From positions 434,001 to 498,000 of the forward strand of contig NZ_CP102246.1 of assembly GCF_024599795.1 (NCBI RefSeq): DNA of 64,000 nucleotides. Reading direction: 5' to 3'. A program made the position numbers and the translations under genes. The stretch comes from Enterobacter cloacae complex sp. R_G8 (GTDB lineage: Bacteria; Pseudomonadota; Gammaproteobacteria; Enterobacterales; Enterobacteriaceae). This document shows, in pieces, positions 54,886-64,000 of this stretch (within the stretch, counting starts at the first letter, position 1; every line of letters starts with the position of its first letter). The notes under the pieces are model-generated. The model was not told the DNA's origin. It was given only the letters and a program-made list of their open reading frames with translations, and ran no database searches.

Positions 54886-55911
54886 ATGTCTGCTGCTCAT
54901 CTCGGTTTCCCGACGGAAACCGTTGTTGTCTTTGTGGTGATGGCTGTTGGGGCGATGTTTATCGACCTCTTCATGCACCGTCACGATAAGCCTGTCTCGC
55001 TGAAAAGTGCCGCGATGTGGTCCGTTTTCTGGTTCTCGATGGCGATGGCGTTTGCCGGGTTCCTGTATGTTCATCACGGCGCCGAGATGGCGAGCCTGTT
55101 CCTCACCGGCTATGCGCTGGAAGAGGTGCTCTCGGTCGATAACCTGTTTGTGATGATGGCGATTTTCGCCTGGTTCGGTGTACCAGATAAGTACCGTCAC
55201 CGCGTGCTTTACTGGGGCGTACTGGGGGCCATTGTCTTCCGCGGTATCTTCGTGGCCATTGGGACCAGCCTGCTGAGTCTGGGGCCGTACGTGGAGGTTA
55301 TTTTCGCGCTGGTTGTTGGCTGGACGGCGGTGATGATGCTCAGGCGCAACGAAGAGAGCGACGAGGTTGAAGATTACTCCGGGCATCTGGCCTATCGGCT
55401 GGTGAAGCGTTTTTATCCTGTCTGGCCGAAAATCAGCAGCCACGCCTTCATTCTGACGCAGAAAGAGGTGGATGCGGAGCTGGAAAAACCGGAAAACCAG
55501 GACGTGATGGTTGGGCGCGTCAAAAAAGCGAAGCGTTACGCGACGCCATTATTGCTTTGCGTGGCGGTCGTGGAGTTGTCCGATGTGATGTTCGCGTTTG
55601 ACTCCGTACCGGCCATTATCGCCGTCAGCCGCGAGCCGCTGATTATCTACAGCGCCATGATGTTTGCCATCCTCGGCCTGCGTACGCTCTATTTCGTACT
55701 GGAAGCGCTGAAGCAATATCTGGTTCATCTGGAGAAAGCGGTGGTCCTGCTGCTGTTCTTCGTGGCGTTCAAGCTCGGTTTGAATGCGACGGACCACTTC
55801 TGGCACCACGGCTACAGCATTGGCGCGACGACCAGTCTGTTCGTGGTATTAGGCGTGCTGGCGCTGGGGATTATTGCGAGCGTGATGTTCCCTGGGAAAC
55901 GTGAGGCCTGA
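54886..55911 (+). CDS. terC: TerC family integral membrane protein
   Basis: 341 residues from the ATG at 54886 with AAGGG upstream; the frame's earlier TTG start overlaps the leader. About eight membrane segments, with the acidic membrane motifs EEVLSVDNLFV and ELSDVMFAFDSVPA. It is closer to plasmid-type TerC of tellurite-resistance operons than to E. coli Alx (321 residues). TerC/Alx proteins export or handle metal ions such as manganese; tellurite resistance normally needs other ter genes, and none is nearby. It stands alone. Confidence 0.87.
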   Translation: MSAAHLGFPTETVVVFVVMAVGAMFIDLFMHRHDKPVSLKSAAMWSVFWFSMAMAFAGFLYVHHGAEMASLFLTGYALEEVLSVDNLFVMMAIFAWFGVPDKYRHRVLYWGVLGAIVFRGIFVAIGTSLLSLGPYVEVIFALVVGWTAVMMLRRNEESDEVEDYSGHLAYRLVKRFYPVWPKISSHAFILTQKEVDAELEKPENQDVMVGRVKKAKRYATPLLLCVAVVELSDVMFAFDSVPAIIAVSREPLIIYSAMMFAILGLRTLYFVLEALKQYLVHLEKAVVLLLFFVAFKLGLNATDHFWHHGYSIGATTSLFVVLGVLALGIIASVMFPGKREA

Positions 55912-55921
55912 TGCACCGCTC

Positions 55922-55961
55922 TTCTCCCTCTCCCTGTGGGAGAGGGCCGGGGTGAGGGCAC
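55922..55961. repeat. GGGAGAGGG-type palindromic repeat, copy 4
   Basis: CCCTCTCCC-TGT-GGGAGAGGG plus tail CCGGGGTGAGGGCACCAGAC, the same unit and orientation as copy 1. It lies between the convergent terC and HAD-IB genes. Confidence 0.8.
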
Positions 55962-55971
55962 CAGACCGCAC

Positions 55972-56634
55972 CTAACCCTTAATCGGTGAGTTGCGGCGCT
56001 TGCGCGGATGATGGAAGTGCCGCCAGTGTGGATCCTGCGCAGCCGCCAGCAGTTCATGGTCGCCACGCGTATCACCCCAGGCGCGCAGGTGGTACGCGTT
56101 CAGATTGCCATACACCTTTTCCAGTCTGGCAACTTTCTGGGCGCAGCGGCAGTTGTTGCCGGTAATGCGCCCGGTCAGCTTGCCGTTTTTCACTTCCAGT
56201 TGCGTGCCAATCAGCTTGATGCCGAGTTTGTCAGCCCACGGCTGGAGCACCAGAGCAGGAGAGGCGGAGCAGATCGTCACTTCCGCACCGGAGTTCACTT
56301 CAGCCGCCACCGCCAGCACCCCTTCGGGGCGCATCAGCTTGTCCCAGTATTTTTCGCAAAACGCTTCCGCCTGCTGTCGTAGCCAGTGCTCATCCACGCC
56401 CGTCAGGAAGGTCTTAATCAGTACCTCTTTCAGCTCATCGCGCGTTAGCTTGCGGCGCACGCAGTGCAGCGTCGGTAGCGCCATACGCACCAGACGGCCT
56501 GCGAAATAACGTTTGCCGAAGGCAAAACGCAGGAAAGGGATGAAGCTGTCGTGGTGCGTTAACGTTCCATCAAAGTCGAAGACTGAGAGCACGTTGGATT
56601 TGGCCACGGCCTCGTCGGCAATCATATTGGTCAT
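55972..56634 (-). CDS. HAD-IB family phosphatase
   Basis: 220 residues. HAD motif I SVFDFDGTLTHHD, motif II in VTICSASPALVLQPWA, and motif III with the Asp of WGDTRGDHELLAAA. This HAD-IB type includes phosphoserine phosphatase and phosphatidylglycerophosphatase C-like enzymes. The substrate is not assignable. An ATG nine bases further in is an alternative start. Confidence 0.85.
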   Translation of the reverse strand: MTNMIADEAVAKSNVLSVFDFDGTLTHHDSFIPFLRFAFGKRYFAGRLVRMALPTLHCVRRKLTRDELKEVLIKTFLTGVDEHWLRQQAEAFCEKYWDKLMRPEGVLAVAAEVNSGAEVTICSASPALVLQPWADKLGIKLIGTQLEVKNGKLTGRITGNNCRCAQKVARLEKVYGNLNAYHLRAWGDTRGDHELLAAAQDPHWRHFHHPRKRRNSPIKG

Positions 56635-56874
56635 AAATACGTCTTAGCTGAAATACACATTCTGCTCATTAGTTTACCTGCTTTGGCGCCACAGTCCTTA
56701 AACCATGCGCTTTTTTTTCTCATTCTTGCGACCCAACCGAGGAGTCCAAAAACAGACCCGATAAAGATTGGGTAAAAAGTGAGCTGTCGATATTATCGCC
56801 GCATCGAAAGATATTTGGGAGGAACGTTGGCCTCCACCGGTAAGGAAAAATTCACTCACTTTTTCTCTCTTGAT

Positions 56875-57402
56875 ATGACGTTCAGATCGCTTATTTCAAT
56901 ACTTTCGTTAAGTTTTGCCTCGTTTTCCGCGTTCAGTTTTCAACTGCCCGCATCCATGCTATCGATGAACCACGACCTCGCGGGAACGCCGGCGAAATCG
57001 GCGCTGCTTCACCCGCAAGCGGCTCCGTTGCGCTCACGTATTCTTGACCAGTATCAGAAATGGAAAGGCACGCACTATCAGTGGGGCGGCTCCACGCATC
57101 GCGGGGTGGACTGTTCCGCGCTGATGCAACATCTGTTCAGCGATGCCGCACATCTCAGTCTGCCGCGTACGACAAGCGAGCAGATCCATCGTGGCGTGAA
57201 GGTGGCACAGTACCGGCTTCGGGCCGGGGATCTGGTGTTCTTCCGGACCGGCCCGAACCAAAAGCACGTGGGCGTCTATATTGGCGGTAGCCAGTTTATT
57301 CATGCCTCAAGCAGTCAGGGCGTGACGGTGTCCACCCTGAACGATAGCTACTGGCAGGCGCGCTATATTACTGCCCGCCGGGTTGCAGGCAGTGAGACCT
57401 GA
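56875..57402 (+). CDS. NlpC/P60 (C40) family cell-wall hydrolase, secreted
   Basis: 175 residues from the ATG at 56875. A TTG at 56827 in the same frame has the far better ribosome site GGGAGG and would add 16 residues, so the start is uncertain. Signal-like hydrophobic N-terminus, then the NlpC/P60 domain with catalytic Cys in RGVDCSALMQ and His in KHVGVYIGG, plus the AGDLVFFRTG motif. It resembles NlpC and MepS but has no lipobox. It is likely a periplasmic D,D- or D,L-endopeptidase acting on peptidoglycan. Confidence 0.85.
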   Translation: MTFRSLISILSLSFASFSAFSFQLPASMLSMNHDLAGTPAKSALLHPQAAPLRSRILDQYQKWKGTHYQWGGSTHRGVDCSALMQHLFSDAAHLSLPRTTSEQIHRGVKVAQYRLRAGDLVFFRTGPNQKHVGVYIGGSQFIHASSSQGVTVSTLNDSYWQARYITARRVAGSET

Positions 57403-57406
57403 CGAC

Positions 57407-58201
57407 TCAGATAATGTCGTCCACCACGCCACCGTCGACGCGTAACGCCGCGCCCGAGGTGGCGGAGGCCTGCGCTGAGCAGACATACACCACCATATTG
57501 GCCACCTCTTCAACCGTGGCCGCACGCTGGATCACCGAGCTGGGGCGGTTGGCCATCACAAACTCTTTTGCCAGCTGTTCCAGCGACTTACCGGTTTTTT
57601 CGATCTCGTCTTTCATCATCTCCGCGAATCCGTCAGATATCGTCGGCCCCGGCAATACGCTGTTGACCGTCACGCCGCTGCCCGCCACGAACTTCGCCAG
57701 TCCGCGCGCCAGCGAGAGCTGCGCCGTTTTGGTCACGCCGTAGTGGATCATGTCCGCCGGGATATTGCAGGCCGACTCGGAGGAGATAAATACCACGCGG
57801 CCCCAGCCTTTCTGCACCATGCCGGGCAGCAGCGCGCGTGAGAGACGCACGCCGGACATCACGTTGGTCTGCCAGTAACGCTCCCAGGTGTCATCGTCGG
57901 TGGCGTAAAAATCCTGCGGCCCGTAAATCCCGGCATTGTTGACCAGAATGTCGACGTTGCTCGCCACCTTCAGCAGCGACTCGACCCCTTCCGGCGTGCT
58001 GAGATCGGCTATCGCGGCACGCACCTGCACGCCCGGCACCACCTGCTGCAGCTGCTGAATACCTTTATTCACCGACTCCGTACTGCGGCCATTGACGATC
58101 ACTTCCGCACCGCTTTCGGCCAGCCCTCTGGCAATGGCGAAGCCGATCCCGCCGGTGGAGGCAGTAACCAGCGCCACTTTTCCCGTAAAGTCGATTTTCA
58201 T
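57407..58201 (-). CDS. Short-chain dehydrogenase/reductase linked to a LysR regulator
   Basis: 264 residues, classical SDR. The cofactor motif TASTGGIGFAIA, NNAG at VDILVNNAGIYG, the Ser in VVFISSESACN and YGVTK are present. It lies 32 bp downstream of the LysR gene on the same strand, beside padC, suggesting a role with aromatic or phenolic compounds; the substrate is unknown. Confidence 0.85.
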   Translation of the reverse strand: MKIDFTGKVALVTASTGGIGFAIARGLAESGAEVIVNGRSTESVNKGIQQLQQVVPGVQVRAAIADLSTPEGVESLLKVASNVDILVNNAGIYGPQDFYATDDDTWERYWQTNVMSGVRLSRALLPGMVQKGWGRVVFISSESACNIPADMIHYGVTKTAQLSLARGLAKFVAGSGVTVNSVLPGPTISDGFAEMMKDEIEKTGKSLEQLAKEFVMANRPSSVIQRAATVEEVANMVVYVCSAQASATSGAALRVDGGVVDDII

Positions 58202-58233
58202 CCTCTGCTCCTTATCGTTTTAACGTTTGGACC

Positions 58234-59115
58234 TTAAAGCGTAGCAGGTGACGATGACGGCTCCTGGCTAAAAAGGCGCAACAGGGTCTCAACCTGTTCG
58301 TCCAGCGGGTTAAGGGAGCGCTTAACGATCAGGTGCAGCGGCGTGGCCCGACGCACGCCGTGACTGAGCGGCAGCATCTTCAGCACCCCTTGATCCAGCT
58401 GAGCCTGAATGCGCTCCTCCGGCAGCCAGCCGTAACCCACCTGCGACATCACCGCCTCAATGGCGGCGTCAATGGTGGAGAAGGTCCATGAGCCTCCGGC
58501 AGCGCGCGCGGAAGAGTGGTTGTCTGCAATCTGGATCAGCGGCCACGGGCGGAGCATGTCGTCATTGAGCGGTGCGTCGAGCTGAAAGAGGGGATGCTGG
58601 TGATGGGCCACGGCGACAAAGTCGATATTCATCAGCCATTCGCCCAGCCCGGTAATATCCTGGCGGCGGGTGAGGATCATCACATCGGCTTCATCGTTAA
58701 TGGCATCGGCGCGGGTATTTTCCAGCACTTCGGTGAGGCGCACCTGCGTTTGCGGGTACTGCTGCTGGAACTGACGCAGGATGGCGAACAGACGCCGGCG
58801 GGGGAAGATATTGTCCACCACCAGATCCAGTCGCGTGCGCATTCCGTTGCGCAGGGTAGCCGCCCGCGTCTCAACGTAGGCAAAGGCTTTCAGCAGCGGT
58901 TTGACCTGGTTGAGAAGCAGTTCCCCGGCAGGGGTCAACACCGCCCGGCGCCCTTCCTGCACCAGAAGCGCCACCCCCAGCCGTTCCTGCAACAGCGACA
59001 GGTTATAGCTGACGGAAGACTGGCTGCGGTGCGTCTCTTCCGCTGCTCTGGCAAAACTGCCCGCGTCCACCACTCTCTCCAGCAAAGACCATTGTTCGAG
59101 CGTCGTCTTGTGCAT
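58234..59115 (-). CDS. LysR-type regulator, probable controller of padC
   Basis: 293 residues from the ATG at 59115; the frame's TTG at 59148 is not supported. LysR helix-turn-helix (SFARAAEETHRSQSSVSYNL) and an effector domain. It is divergent from padC across 99 bp, which should contain its operator. In enterobacteria padC-type genes are commonly controlled by a neighbouring LysR protein that responds to phenolic acids; that inference is applied here. Confidence 0.88.
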   Translation of the reverse strand: MHKTTLEQWSLLERVVDAGSFARAAEETHRSQSSVSYNLSLLQERLGVALLVQEGRRAVLTPAGELLLNQVKPLLKAFAYVETRAATLRNGMRTRLDLVVDNIFPRRRLFAILRQFQQQYPQTQVRLTEVLENTRADAINDEADVMILTRRQDITGLGEWLMNIDFVAVAHHQHPLFQLDAPLNDDMLRPWPLIQIADNHSSARAAGGSWTFSTIDAAIEAVMSQVGYGWLPEERIQAQLDQGVLKMLPLSHGVRRATPLHLIVKRSLNPLDEQVETLLRLFSQEPSSSPATL

Positions 59116-59214
59116 AATTAATCTAAAATTTGGATGAATTTGATTCAAACATAGCGTTATTCATTCATTTTTTGAAGGGGTACGATCGTCTCATCAAAAC
59201 AAAGGAGACATCTT

Positions 59215-59721
59215 ATGAGCACCTTCGACAAACATGACTTAAGCGGCTTCATCGGCAAACATCTGGTTTATACCTACGATAACGGCTGGAACTACGAGAT
59301 TTATATCAAGAATGAAAAGACCATCGACTACCGTATTCACAGCGGTCTGGTGGGTAATCGTTGGGTAAAAGATCAGCGGGTATACATTGTTCGCGTAGGT
59401 GAGAGTATTTATAAAATCTCCTGGACCGAACCCACCGGCACCGATGTTAGCCTGATTGTGAACCTGGGCGACAAACTGTTCCATGGCACCATCTTCTTCC
59501 CACGTTGGGTCATGAACAACCCGGAAAAAACCGTCTGTTTCCAGAACGATCACATTCCGCTGATGAACAGCTATCGCGATGCGGGCCCGGCCTATCCAAC
59601 GGAAGTGATTGATGAGTTTGCCACTATTACCTTTGTGCGCGACTGCGGAGCCAACGATGACAGCGTAATTGCGTGTGCTGCCAGTGAATTGCCAAAAGAC
59701 TTCCCGAATAATTTAAAATAA
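59215..59721 (+). CDS. padC: Phenolic acid decarboxylase PadC
   Basis: 168 residues, the usual phenolic acid decarboxylase length, with the lipocalin-like fold motifs LVYTYDNGWNYEIYIKNEKT, YRIHSGLVGNRWVKDQ and IFFPRWV. It decarboxylates ferulate and p-coumarate to 4-vinylguaiacol and 4-vinylphenol without cofactor, a detoxification of plant hydroxycinnamates. AAGGAG precedes the ATG. A terminator follows. Confidence 0.95.
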   Translation: MSTFDKHDLSGFIGKHLVYTYDNGWNYEIYIKNEKTIDYRIHSGLVGNRWVKDQRVYIVRVGESIYKISWTEPTGTDVSLIVNLGDKLFHGTIFFPRWVMNNPEKTVCFQNDHIPLMNSYRDAGPAYPTEVIDEFATITFVRDCGANDDSVIACAASELPKDFPNNLK

Positions 59722-59748
59722 GCGCGACAATTAACTAAAAAGAAAAGT

Positions 59749-59792
59749 TCCCGGTTGTTTCTGCTTTTACAGAAATAACCGGGATTTTTTTT
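59749..59792 (+). terminator. Terminator of padC
   Basis: Long stem from CCCGGTTGTTTCTG and CAGAAATAACCGGG around a CTTTTA loop, followed by eight T bases. Confidence 0.9.
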
Positions 59793-59925
59793 GTTTGTTG
59801 AGGGTTGGTTTAAACGTTACATTTTGCAAAAATTGAATGTGATCACAAAATAAAAAATTCATAATTATGTAACCTCTTGTTTATAAAGTTAATTAAATAC
59901 ACTCCTTAACACTTTAAATACGCAT

Positions 59926-59942
59926 CTTAATTTTTCCCTAAG
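59926..59942 (+). promoter_or_regulatory. Candidate PmrA box of the arn operon
   Basis: CTTAAT-N5-CCTAAG, one base off the PmrA pattern of two CTTAA(T/G) half-sites five bases apart. It lies about 100 bp before arnB. The rest of the 320-bp padC-arnB gap is the padC terminator and AT-rich sequence with no ORF. PmrA control of arn is established in Salmonella and E. coli. Confidence 0.5.
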
Positions 59943-60042
59943 AAATGCGCGTTACCTTGATATGAGTTTATGAACCGTTGAAATAAACGAACCGGTAATT
60001 GGTTAATATCAAAAGCGTGCCATTCTTATTGCAAGGAAATTA

Positions 60043-61185
60043 ATGATGAGCGATTTTTTGCCTTTTTCCCGCCCGTCCATGGGCAATGAGGAAATAACGG
60101 CGTTGCAGGAGGTATTAACCTCTGGCTGGATCACGACCGGGCCGAAAAATCAGGCGCTTGAAGAGGCATTCTGCCAACTGACCGGGAATCACCACGCCAT
60201 TGCCGTCAGTTCGGCCACCGCCGGGATGCACGTCACCCTGATGGCGCTGGGTATTGGCCCTGGCGATGAAGTAATTACCCCCTCCCTGACCTGGGTCTCC
60301 ACGCTGAATATGATTGTTCTGCTGGGAGCAACCCCGGTGATGATCGATGTGGACAAAGACACGCTGATGGTCACCCCGGACGCGGTTGAGGCCGCCATAA
60401 CGCCGCGCACCAAAGCCATTATCCCGGTGCATTACGCCGGCGCGCCATGTGACATCGACGCCATTCGCGCCGTGGGGGAGCGTCACGGTATTCCGGTGAT
60501 TGAAGATGCGGCACACGCTGCGGGCACGTACTACAAAGATCGCCACGTGGGCTGGCAGGGCACGGCAATTTTCTCCTTCCACGCCATTAAAAACATGACC
60601 TGCGCCGAGGGCGGTCTGGTGGTGACGGATGACGAACAGCTGGCACAAAAAATCCGCAGCCTGAAATTCCACGGTCTGGGCGTCGATGCCTATGACCGCC
60701 AGACCCACGGCCGCGCGCCGCAGGCCGAGGTGATCGCGCCTGGTTTTAAATACAACCTCGCGGACATCAACGCCGCGCTGGCGCTGGTGCAGTTGGGCAA
60801 ACTGAAACAGGCCAACAAACGCCGTCAGGACATCGCCGAACGCTACCTGCGCGAGCTGGCCGACACGCCGTTCCAGCCGCTAACGCTTCCGTCATGGCCG
60901 CATGTGCACGCCTGGCATCTGTTTATTATCCGCGTGGATGAAGCCCGCTGCGGGATCTCCCGCGACAACCTGATGGCGGCCCTGAAAGAGCAGGGCATCG
61001 GCACTGGCCTGCATTTCCGCGCGGCACACACGCAAAAATACTACCGCGAGCGTTTTCCTGATGTATCGCTCCTGCATTCTGAATGGAACAGCGCGCGTAT
61101 TTGTTCTCTCCCACTTTTCCCGGACATGACTCATGACGACACAACCCGCGTCATTACCGCGCTCCATCAGCTTGCAGGACATTGA
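60043..61185 (+). CDS. arnB: UDP-Ara4O aminotransferase ArnB
   Basis: 380 residues (379 if the second ATG is used), matching the 379-residue E. coli ArnB. A PLP-dependent aminotransferase of the DegT family, with Lys in [15 protein letters not shown] and conserved [12 protein letters not shown]. It converts UDP-4-keto-pentose to UDP-4-amino-4-deoxy-L-arabinose in the cytosol. First gene of arnBCA(DTEF); arnC starts one base after its stop. Confidence 0.97.
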   Translation: MMSDFLPFSRPSMGNEEITALQEVLTSGWITTGPKNQALEEAFCQLTGNHHAIAVSSATAGMHVTLMALGIGPGDEVITPSLTWVSTLNMIVLLGATPVMIDVDKDTLMVTPDAVEAAITPRTKAIIPVHYAGAPCDIDAIRAVGERHGIPVIEDAAHAAGTYYKDRHVGWQGTAIFSFHAIKNMTCAEGGLVVTDDEQLAQKIRSLKFHGLGVDAYDRQTHGRAPQAEVIAPGFKYNLADINAALALVQLGKLKQANKRRQDIAERYLRELADTPFQPLTLPSWPHVHAWHLFIIRVDEARCGISRDNLMAALKEQGIGTGLHFRAAHTQKYYRERFPDVSLLHSEWNSARICSLPLFPDMTHDDTTRVITALHQLAGH

Positions 61186-61186
61186 T

Positions 61187-62170
61187 ATGTTCAGTGCACC
61201 GCCTGTACAAAAAGTTTCTGTGGTGATCCCGGTTTATAACGAGCAGGAGAGCCTGCCCGAATTGATCCGCCGCACCACCGCCGCCTGTGAGACGCTGGGC
61301 AAAGCCTATGAAATCCTGCTGGTGGATGATGGCAGCAGCGATAACTCCGCCCTGATGTTGACCGAGGCTGCGCAGGCCGAAGGCAGCCATGTCGTTGCGG
61401 TGCTGCTTAACCGCAACTACGGCCAGCACTCGGCCATTATGGCCGGGTTCAGCCACGTGACGGGCGATCTGGTCATCACCCTGGATGCCGATCTGCAAAA
61501 CCCGCCGGAGGAGATCCCCCGGCTGGTCGCCAAAGCCGATGAAGGGTACGACGTGGTGGGTACGGTACGGCAGAATCGTCAGGATAGCCTGTTCCGCAAG
61601 CTGGCTTCCCGCACCATCAACCGCCTGATCCAGCGCACCACCGGCAAAGCGATGGGCGATTACGGCTGCATGCTGCGCGCCTATCGCCGCCATATTGTCG
61701 ACGCCATGCTGCACTGCCATGAACGCAGCACCTTCATTCCGATTCTGGCGAATACCTTTGCCCGTAAGGCGACGGAGATCCCGGTGCTGCACGCCGAGCG
61801 TGAGCACGGGGAATCGAAGTACAGCTTTATGCGTCTTATCAACCTGATGTACGACCTCATCACCTGCCTGACCACCACGCCGCTGCGCCTGCTGAGCGTC
61901 TTCGGCAGCATTATCGCGCTGGCCGGGTTTGCGCTTTCCGTTTTGCTGGTCGTCCTGCGTCTGGTCTTTGGCCCCCAGTGGGCGGCGGAAGGGGTCTTCA
62001 TGCTCTTTGCCGTGCTGTTCATGTTCATCGGCGCCCAGTTTGTCGGGATGGGGCTGCTCGGTGAGTACATTGGCCGTATCTATAACGATGTTCGCGCACG
62101 TCCGCGCTACTTTATTCAACGTGTTGTCCGCCAGGAACACAAAGTCTCTCAAGAGGAAAAACACCCATGA
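61187..62170 (+). CDS. arnC: Undecaprenyl-phosphate 4-formamido-Ara transferase ArnC
   Basis: 327 residues from the ATG at 61187; the frame's earlier start overlaps arnB. GT2 glycosyltransferase: [37 protein letters not shown], then two C-terminal membrane segments (about 235-255 and 270-290). It transfers formyl-aminoarabinose to undecaprenyl phosphate at the inner face of the inner membrane. The stop overlaps arnA by four bases (ATGA). Confidence 0.96.
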   Translation: MFSAPPVQKVSVVIPVYNEQESLPELIRRTTAACETLGKAYEILLVDDGSSDNSALMLTEAAQAEGSHVVAVLLNRNYGQHSAIMAGFSHVTGDLVITLDADLQNPPEEIPRLVAKADEGYDVVGTVRQNRQDSLFRKLASRTINRLIQRTTGKAMGDYGCMLRAYRRHIVDAMLHCHERSTFIPILANTFARKATEIPVLHAEREHGESKYSFMRLINLMYDLITCLTTTPLRLLSVFGSIIALAGFALSVLLVVLRLVFGPQWAAEGVFMLFAVLFMFIGAQFVGMGLLGEYIGRIYNDVRARPRYFIQRVVRQEHKVSQEEKHP

Positions 62171-64000
62171 AAGCTGTTGTCTTTGCCTATCACGATATGG
62201 GGTGCGCGGGCCTGCTTGCCCTGCTTGAAGCGGGTTATGATATCGCTGCCATCTTCACGCATCCGGATGCCGCGGGAGAGAATAATTTCTTTGGCTCCGT
62301 GGCGCGTATTGCCGCCGAGCGCGGCATTCCGGTCTACGCGCCGGACGATATCAACCACCCGCTGTGGGTGGATCGCATTCGCGCCCTCGCGCCGGATGTC
62401 ATCTTCTCGTTCTACTACCGCAATTTGATCTGTGACGAGATCTTAAGCCTGGCGAAAACAGGGGCATTTAACCTTCACGGCTCGCTGCTGCCCGCCTACC
62501 GTGGCCGCGCGCCGCTGAACTGGGTGCTGGTGAATGGTGAAACTGAAACCGGTGTGACCCTGCACCGCATGGTGCACCGCGCGGATGCGGGTGCCATCAT
62601 TGCGCAGCAGCGTGTGGCCATCGGCGCGGATGAGACGGCGCTGCAGCTTCATCAGAAACTCTGCTCGGTGGCGCAAAGCTTGCTGCGCGATGCACTGCCG
62701 ACCATCCTGAACGGCACCTTCAGCGAGACCGCTCAGGACGAGAGCAAGGCGAGTTGTTTTGGCCGCCGCACGCCGGAAGACGGCCGTCTGGACTGGAACA
62801 AGCCCGCCCGCCAGCTGCACAACCTGGTGCGCGCAGTGACCGACCCCTGGCCGGGGGCGTATAGCTTTGCCGGCGTCAGCAAATTCATCGTCTGGAAATC
62901 CAACGTGCGCGATGACGTCCCGGTCGCGAAACCGGGCACCATCGTCTCTGTCTCTCCGCTGATTGTCAGCTGCGGCGAGCAGGCGCTGGAGATCGTGACC
63001 GGTCAGACCGACAACGGCGTTTATGTTCAGGGCGCGCAGCTGGCGCAGTCTCTGGGGCTGGTTCCCGGCGCCTTGATCACCAGCGCCCCGGTGGTGGCAA
63101 TTAAGCGCCGCACCCGCGTGTTGATCCTCGGTGTGAACGGTTTTATTGGTAACCACCTGACCGAGCGTCTGCTGAAAGACGATAACTACGAAATTTATGG
63201 CCTCGACATTGGCTCCGATGCCATCAGCCGTTTCCTTGACTGCCCGCGTTTCCATTTCGTGGAAGGGGATATCAGCATTCACTCCGAGTGGATTGAGTAC
63301 CACATCAAAAAATGCGACGTGGTGCTGCCGCTGGTCGCCATTGCCACGCCGATTGAGTACACCCGCAACCCGCTGCGCGTATTCGAGCTGGACTTTGAAG
63401 AGAACCTGAAGATTATCCGCGACTGCGTGAAATACGATAAGCGCATCATCTTCCCGTCCACCTCCGAAGTGTACGGCATGTGTACCGATAAAAACTTCGA
63501 TGAAGATACCTCTAACCTGGTGGTCGGGCCGATCAACAAGCAGCGCTGGATTTACTCCGTCTCCAAACAGCTGCTGGACCGCGTGATTTGGGCCTACGGC
63601 GAGAAAGAAGGGCTGCGTTTTACCCTGTTCCGGCCGTTTAACTGGATGGGGCCACGTCTGGATAACCTGAACGCGGCGCGCATTGGCAGCTCCCGCGCCA
63701 TTACCCAGCTGATCCTGAACCTGGTGGAAGGCTCGCCCATTAAGCTCATTGAAGGTGGTAAACAAAAACGCTGCTTCACCGACATCAGCGACGGCATCGA
63801 AGCCCTGTTCCGCATCATCGAAAACAAGGATGGACGCTGCAACGGGGAGATTATCAACATTGGCAACCCGGATAACGAAGCGAGCATTCGTGAACTGGCC
63901 GAAATGCTGTTGGCCAGCTTTGAGCGCCATCCGCTGCGTAACCAGTTCCCGCCGTTTGCAGGATTCCGCGAAGTGGAAAGCAGCAGCTACTATGGCAAAG
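62167..64000 (+). CDS. arnA: Bifunctional ArnA formyltransferase/decarboxylase (3' end outside window)
   Basis: About 611 of the expected 660 residues; the window ends first. N-terminal formyltransferase (about 1-300) with [20 protein letters not shown] holding the catalytic Asn and His. C-terminal decarboxylase/dehydrogenase from about 315 with [19 protein letters not shown] and the Ser-Glu of STSEVYGM. It oxidatively decarboxylates UDP-glucuronate and formylates UDP-Ara4N. This places arnDTEF beyond the window. Part of the polymyxin-resistance lipid A pathway. Confidence 0.96.
   Translation, partial: MKAVVFAYHDMGCAGLLALLEAGYDIAAIFTHPDAAGENNFFGSVARIAAERGIPVYAPDDINHPLWVDRIRALAPDVIFSFYYRNLICDEILSLAKTGAFNLHGSLLPAYRGRAPLNWVLVNGETETGVTLHRMVHRADAGAIIAQQRVAIGADETALQLHQKLCSVAQSLLRDALPTILNGTFSETAQDESKASCFGRRTPEDGRLDWNKPARQLHNLVRAVTDPWPGAYSFAGVSKFIVWKSNVRDDVPVAKPGTIVSVSPLIVSCGEQALEIVTGQTDNGVYVQGAQLAQSLGLVPGALITSAPVVAIKRRTRVLILGVNGFIGNHLTERLLKDDNYEIYGLDIGSDAISRFLDCPRFHFVEGDISIHSEWIEYHIKKCDVVLPLVAIATPIEYTRNPLRVFELDFEENLKIIRDCVKYDKRIIFPSTSEVYGMCTDKNFDEDTSNLVVGPINKQRWIYSVSKQLLDRVIWAYGEKEGLRFTLFRPFNWMGPRLDNLNAARIGSSRAITQLILNLVEGSPIKLIEGGKQKRCFTDISDGIEALFRIIENKDGRCNGEIINIGNPDNEASIRELAEMLLASFERHPLRNQFPPFAGFREVESSSYYGK

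Noticed and set aside
59838..59847. CRP site at TGTGATCACA upstream of arnB
   Set aside because: CRP needs six bases between the TGTGA and TCACA half-sites; here they overlap directly.
59874..59884. PhoP box upstream of arnB (TGTTTA)
   Set aside because: Only one half-site; the position 11 bp upstream does not match (T/G)GTTTA.

Overview
The window looks like the chromosome of an Enterobacteriaceae member close to Enterobacter, Lelliottia or Leclercia. The evidence is a backbone that matches E. coli and Salmonella gene for gene in content and length (yhjG-yhjE-yhjD-yhjC, yhjB, treF, gor-rlmJ, prlC-rsmJ, uspA/uspB, pitA, yhiN, arnBCA), moderately high GC, classical REP pairs, and a GGGAGAGGG-type intergenic repeat. 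No rRNA, tRNA, CRISPR array or insertion sequence was recognised. The genus is an inference.

Layout. 1-12 kb: yhjG (5' end outside the window), the MFS transporter yhjE, yhjD, the LysR gene yhjC with a divergent short-chain dehydrogenase, the LuxR-type yhjB, a degenerate GH24 lysozyme-like ORF, a GNAT acetyltransferase, an STY4199-like membrane protein, a highly structured 240-bp intergenic element, and treF. 12-41 kb: a large island between treF and gor, the interval that in E. coli K-12 holds the acid fitness island. 41-50 kb: conserved housekeeping genes gor, rlmJ, prlC, rsmJ, uspA, uspB, pitA, yhiN. 50-60 kb: accessory metabolism, comprising an IclR-controlled 2-hydroxyacid dehydrogenase / RraA-like / MFS module, a TerC protein, a HAD-IB phosphatase, an NlpC/P60 hydrolase and an SDR-LysR-padC phenolic acid locus. 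60-64 kb: the start of the arn operon for lipid A modification with aminoarabinose (arnA runs off the end).

The island is the most interesting part. It encodes two giant Ig-repeat proteins (about 1635 and 1907 residues) with a shared C-terminal secretion module, an OmpA-type peptidoglycan-binding lipoprotein-like partner, and a complete dedicated type I secretion system (LapB/LapC/LapE type). It also has an EvgA/BvgA-like response regulator, an extra LuxR-type regulator with Glu at the phospho-acceptor position, and two BvgS/EvgS-like hybrid kinases whose domain defects are complementary: one lacks the HPt, the other has an HPt but a degenerate ATP-binding G2 box. A TPR plus glycosyltransferase-like protein, an intact omptin protease and an AadA-type nucleotidyltransferase are also encoded. 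Next to the omptin is a 116-residue orphan protein that is essentially only the C-terminal secretion module of the adhesins.

A near-palindrome, AAGACCGGTCTT, recurs upstream of the adhesin unit, the secretion unit, the TPR/glycosyltransferase gene and in the orphan-omptin/kinase intergenic region. It ties these scattered transcription units into one predicted regulon, most likely bound by one of the LuxR-type regulators. My working model is a two-component-controlled surface-adhesion system with built-in secretion, possible glycosylation and possible proteolytic release. The control logic and the orphan module are inferences from sequence and need experiments.
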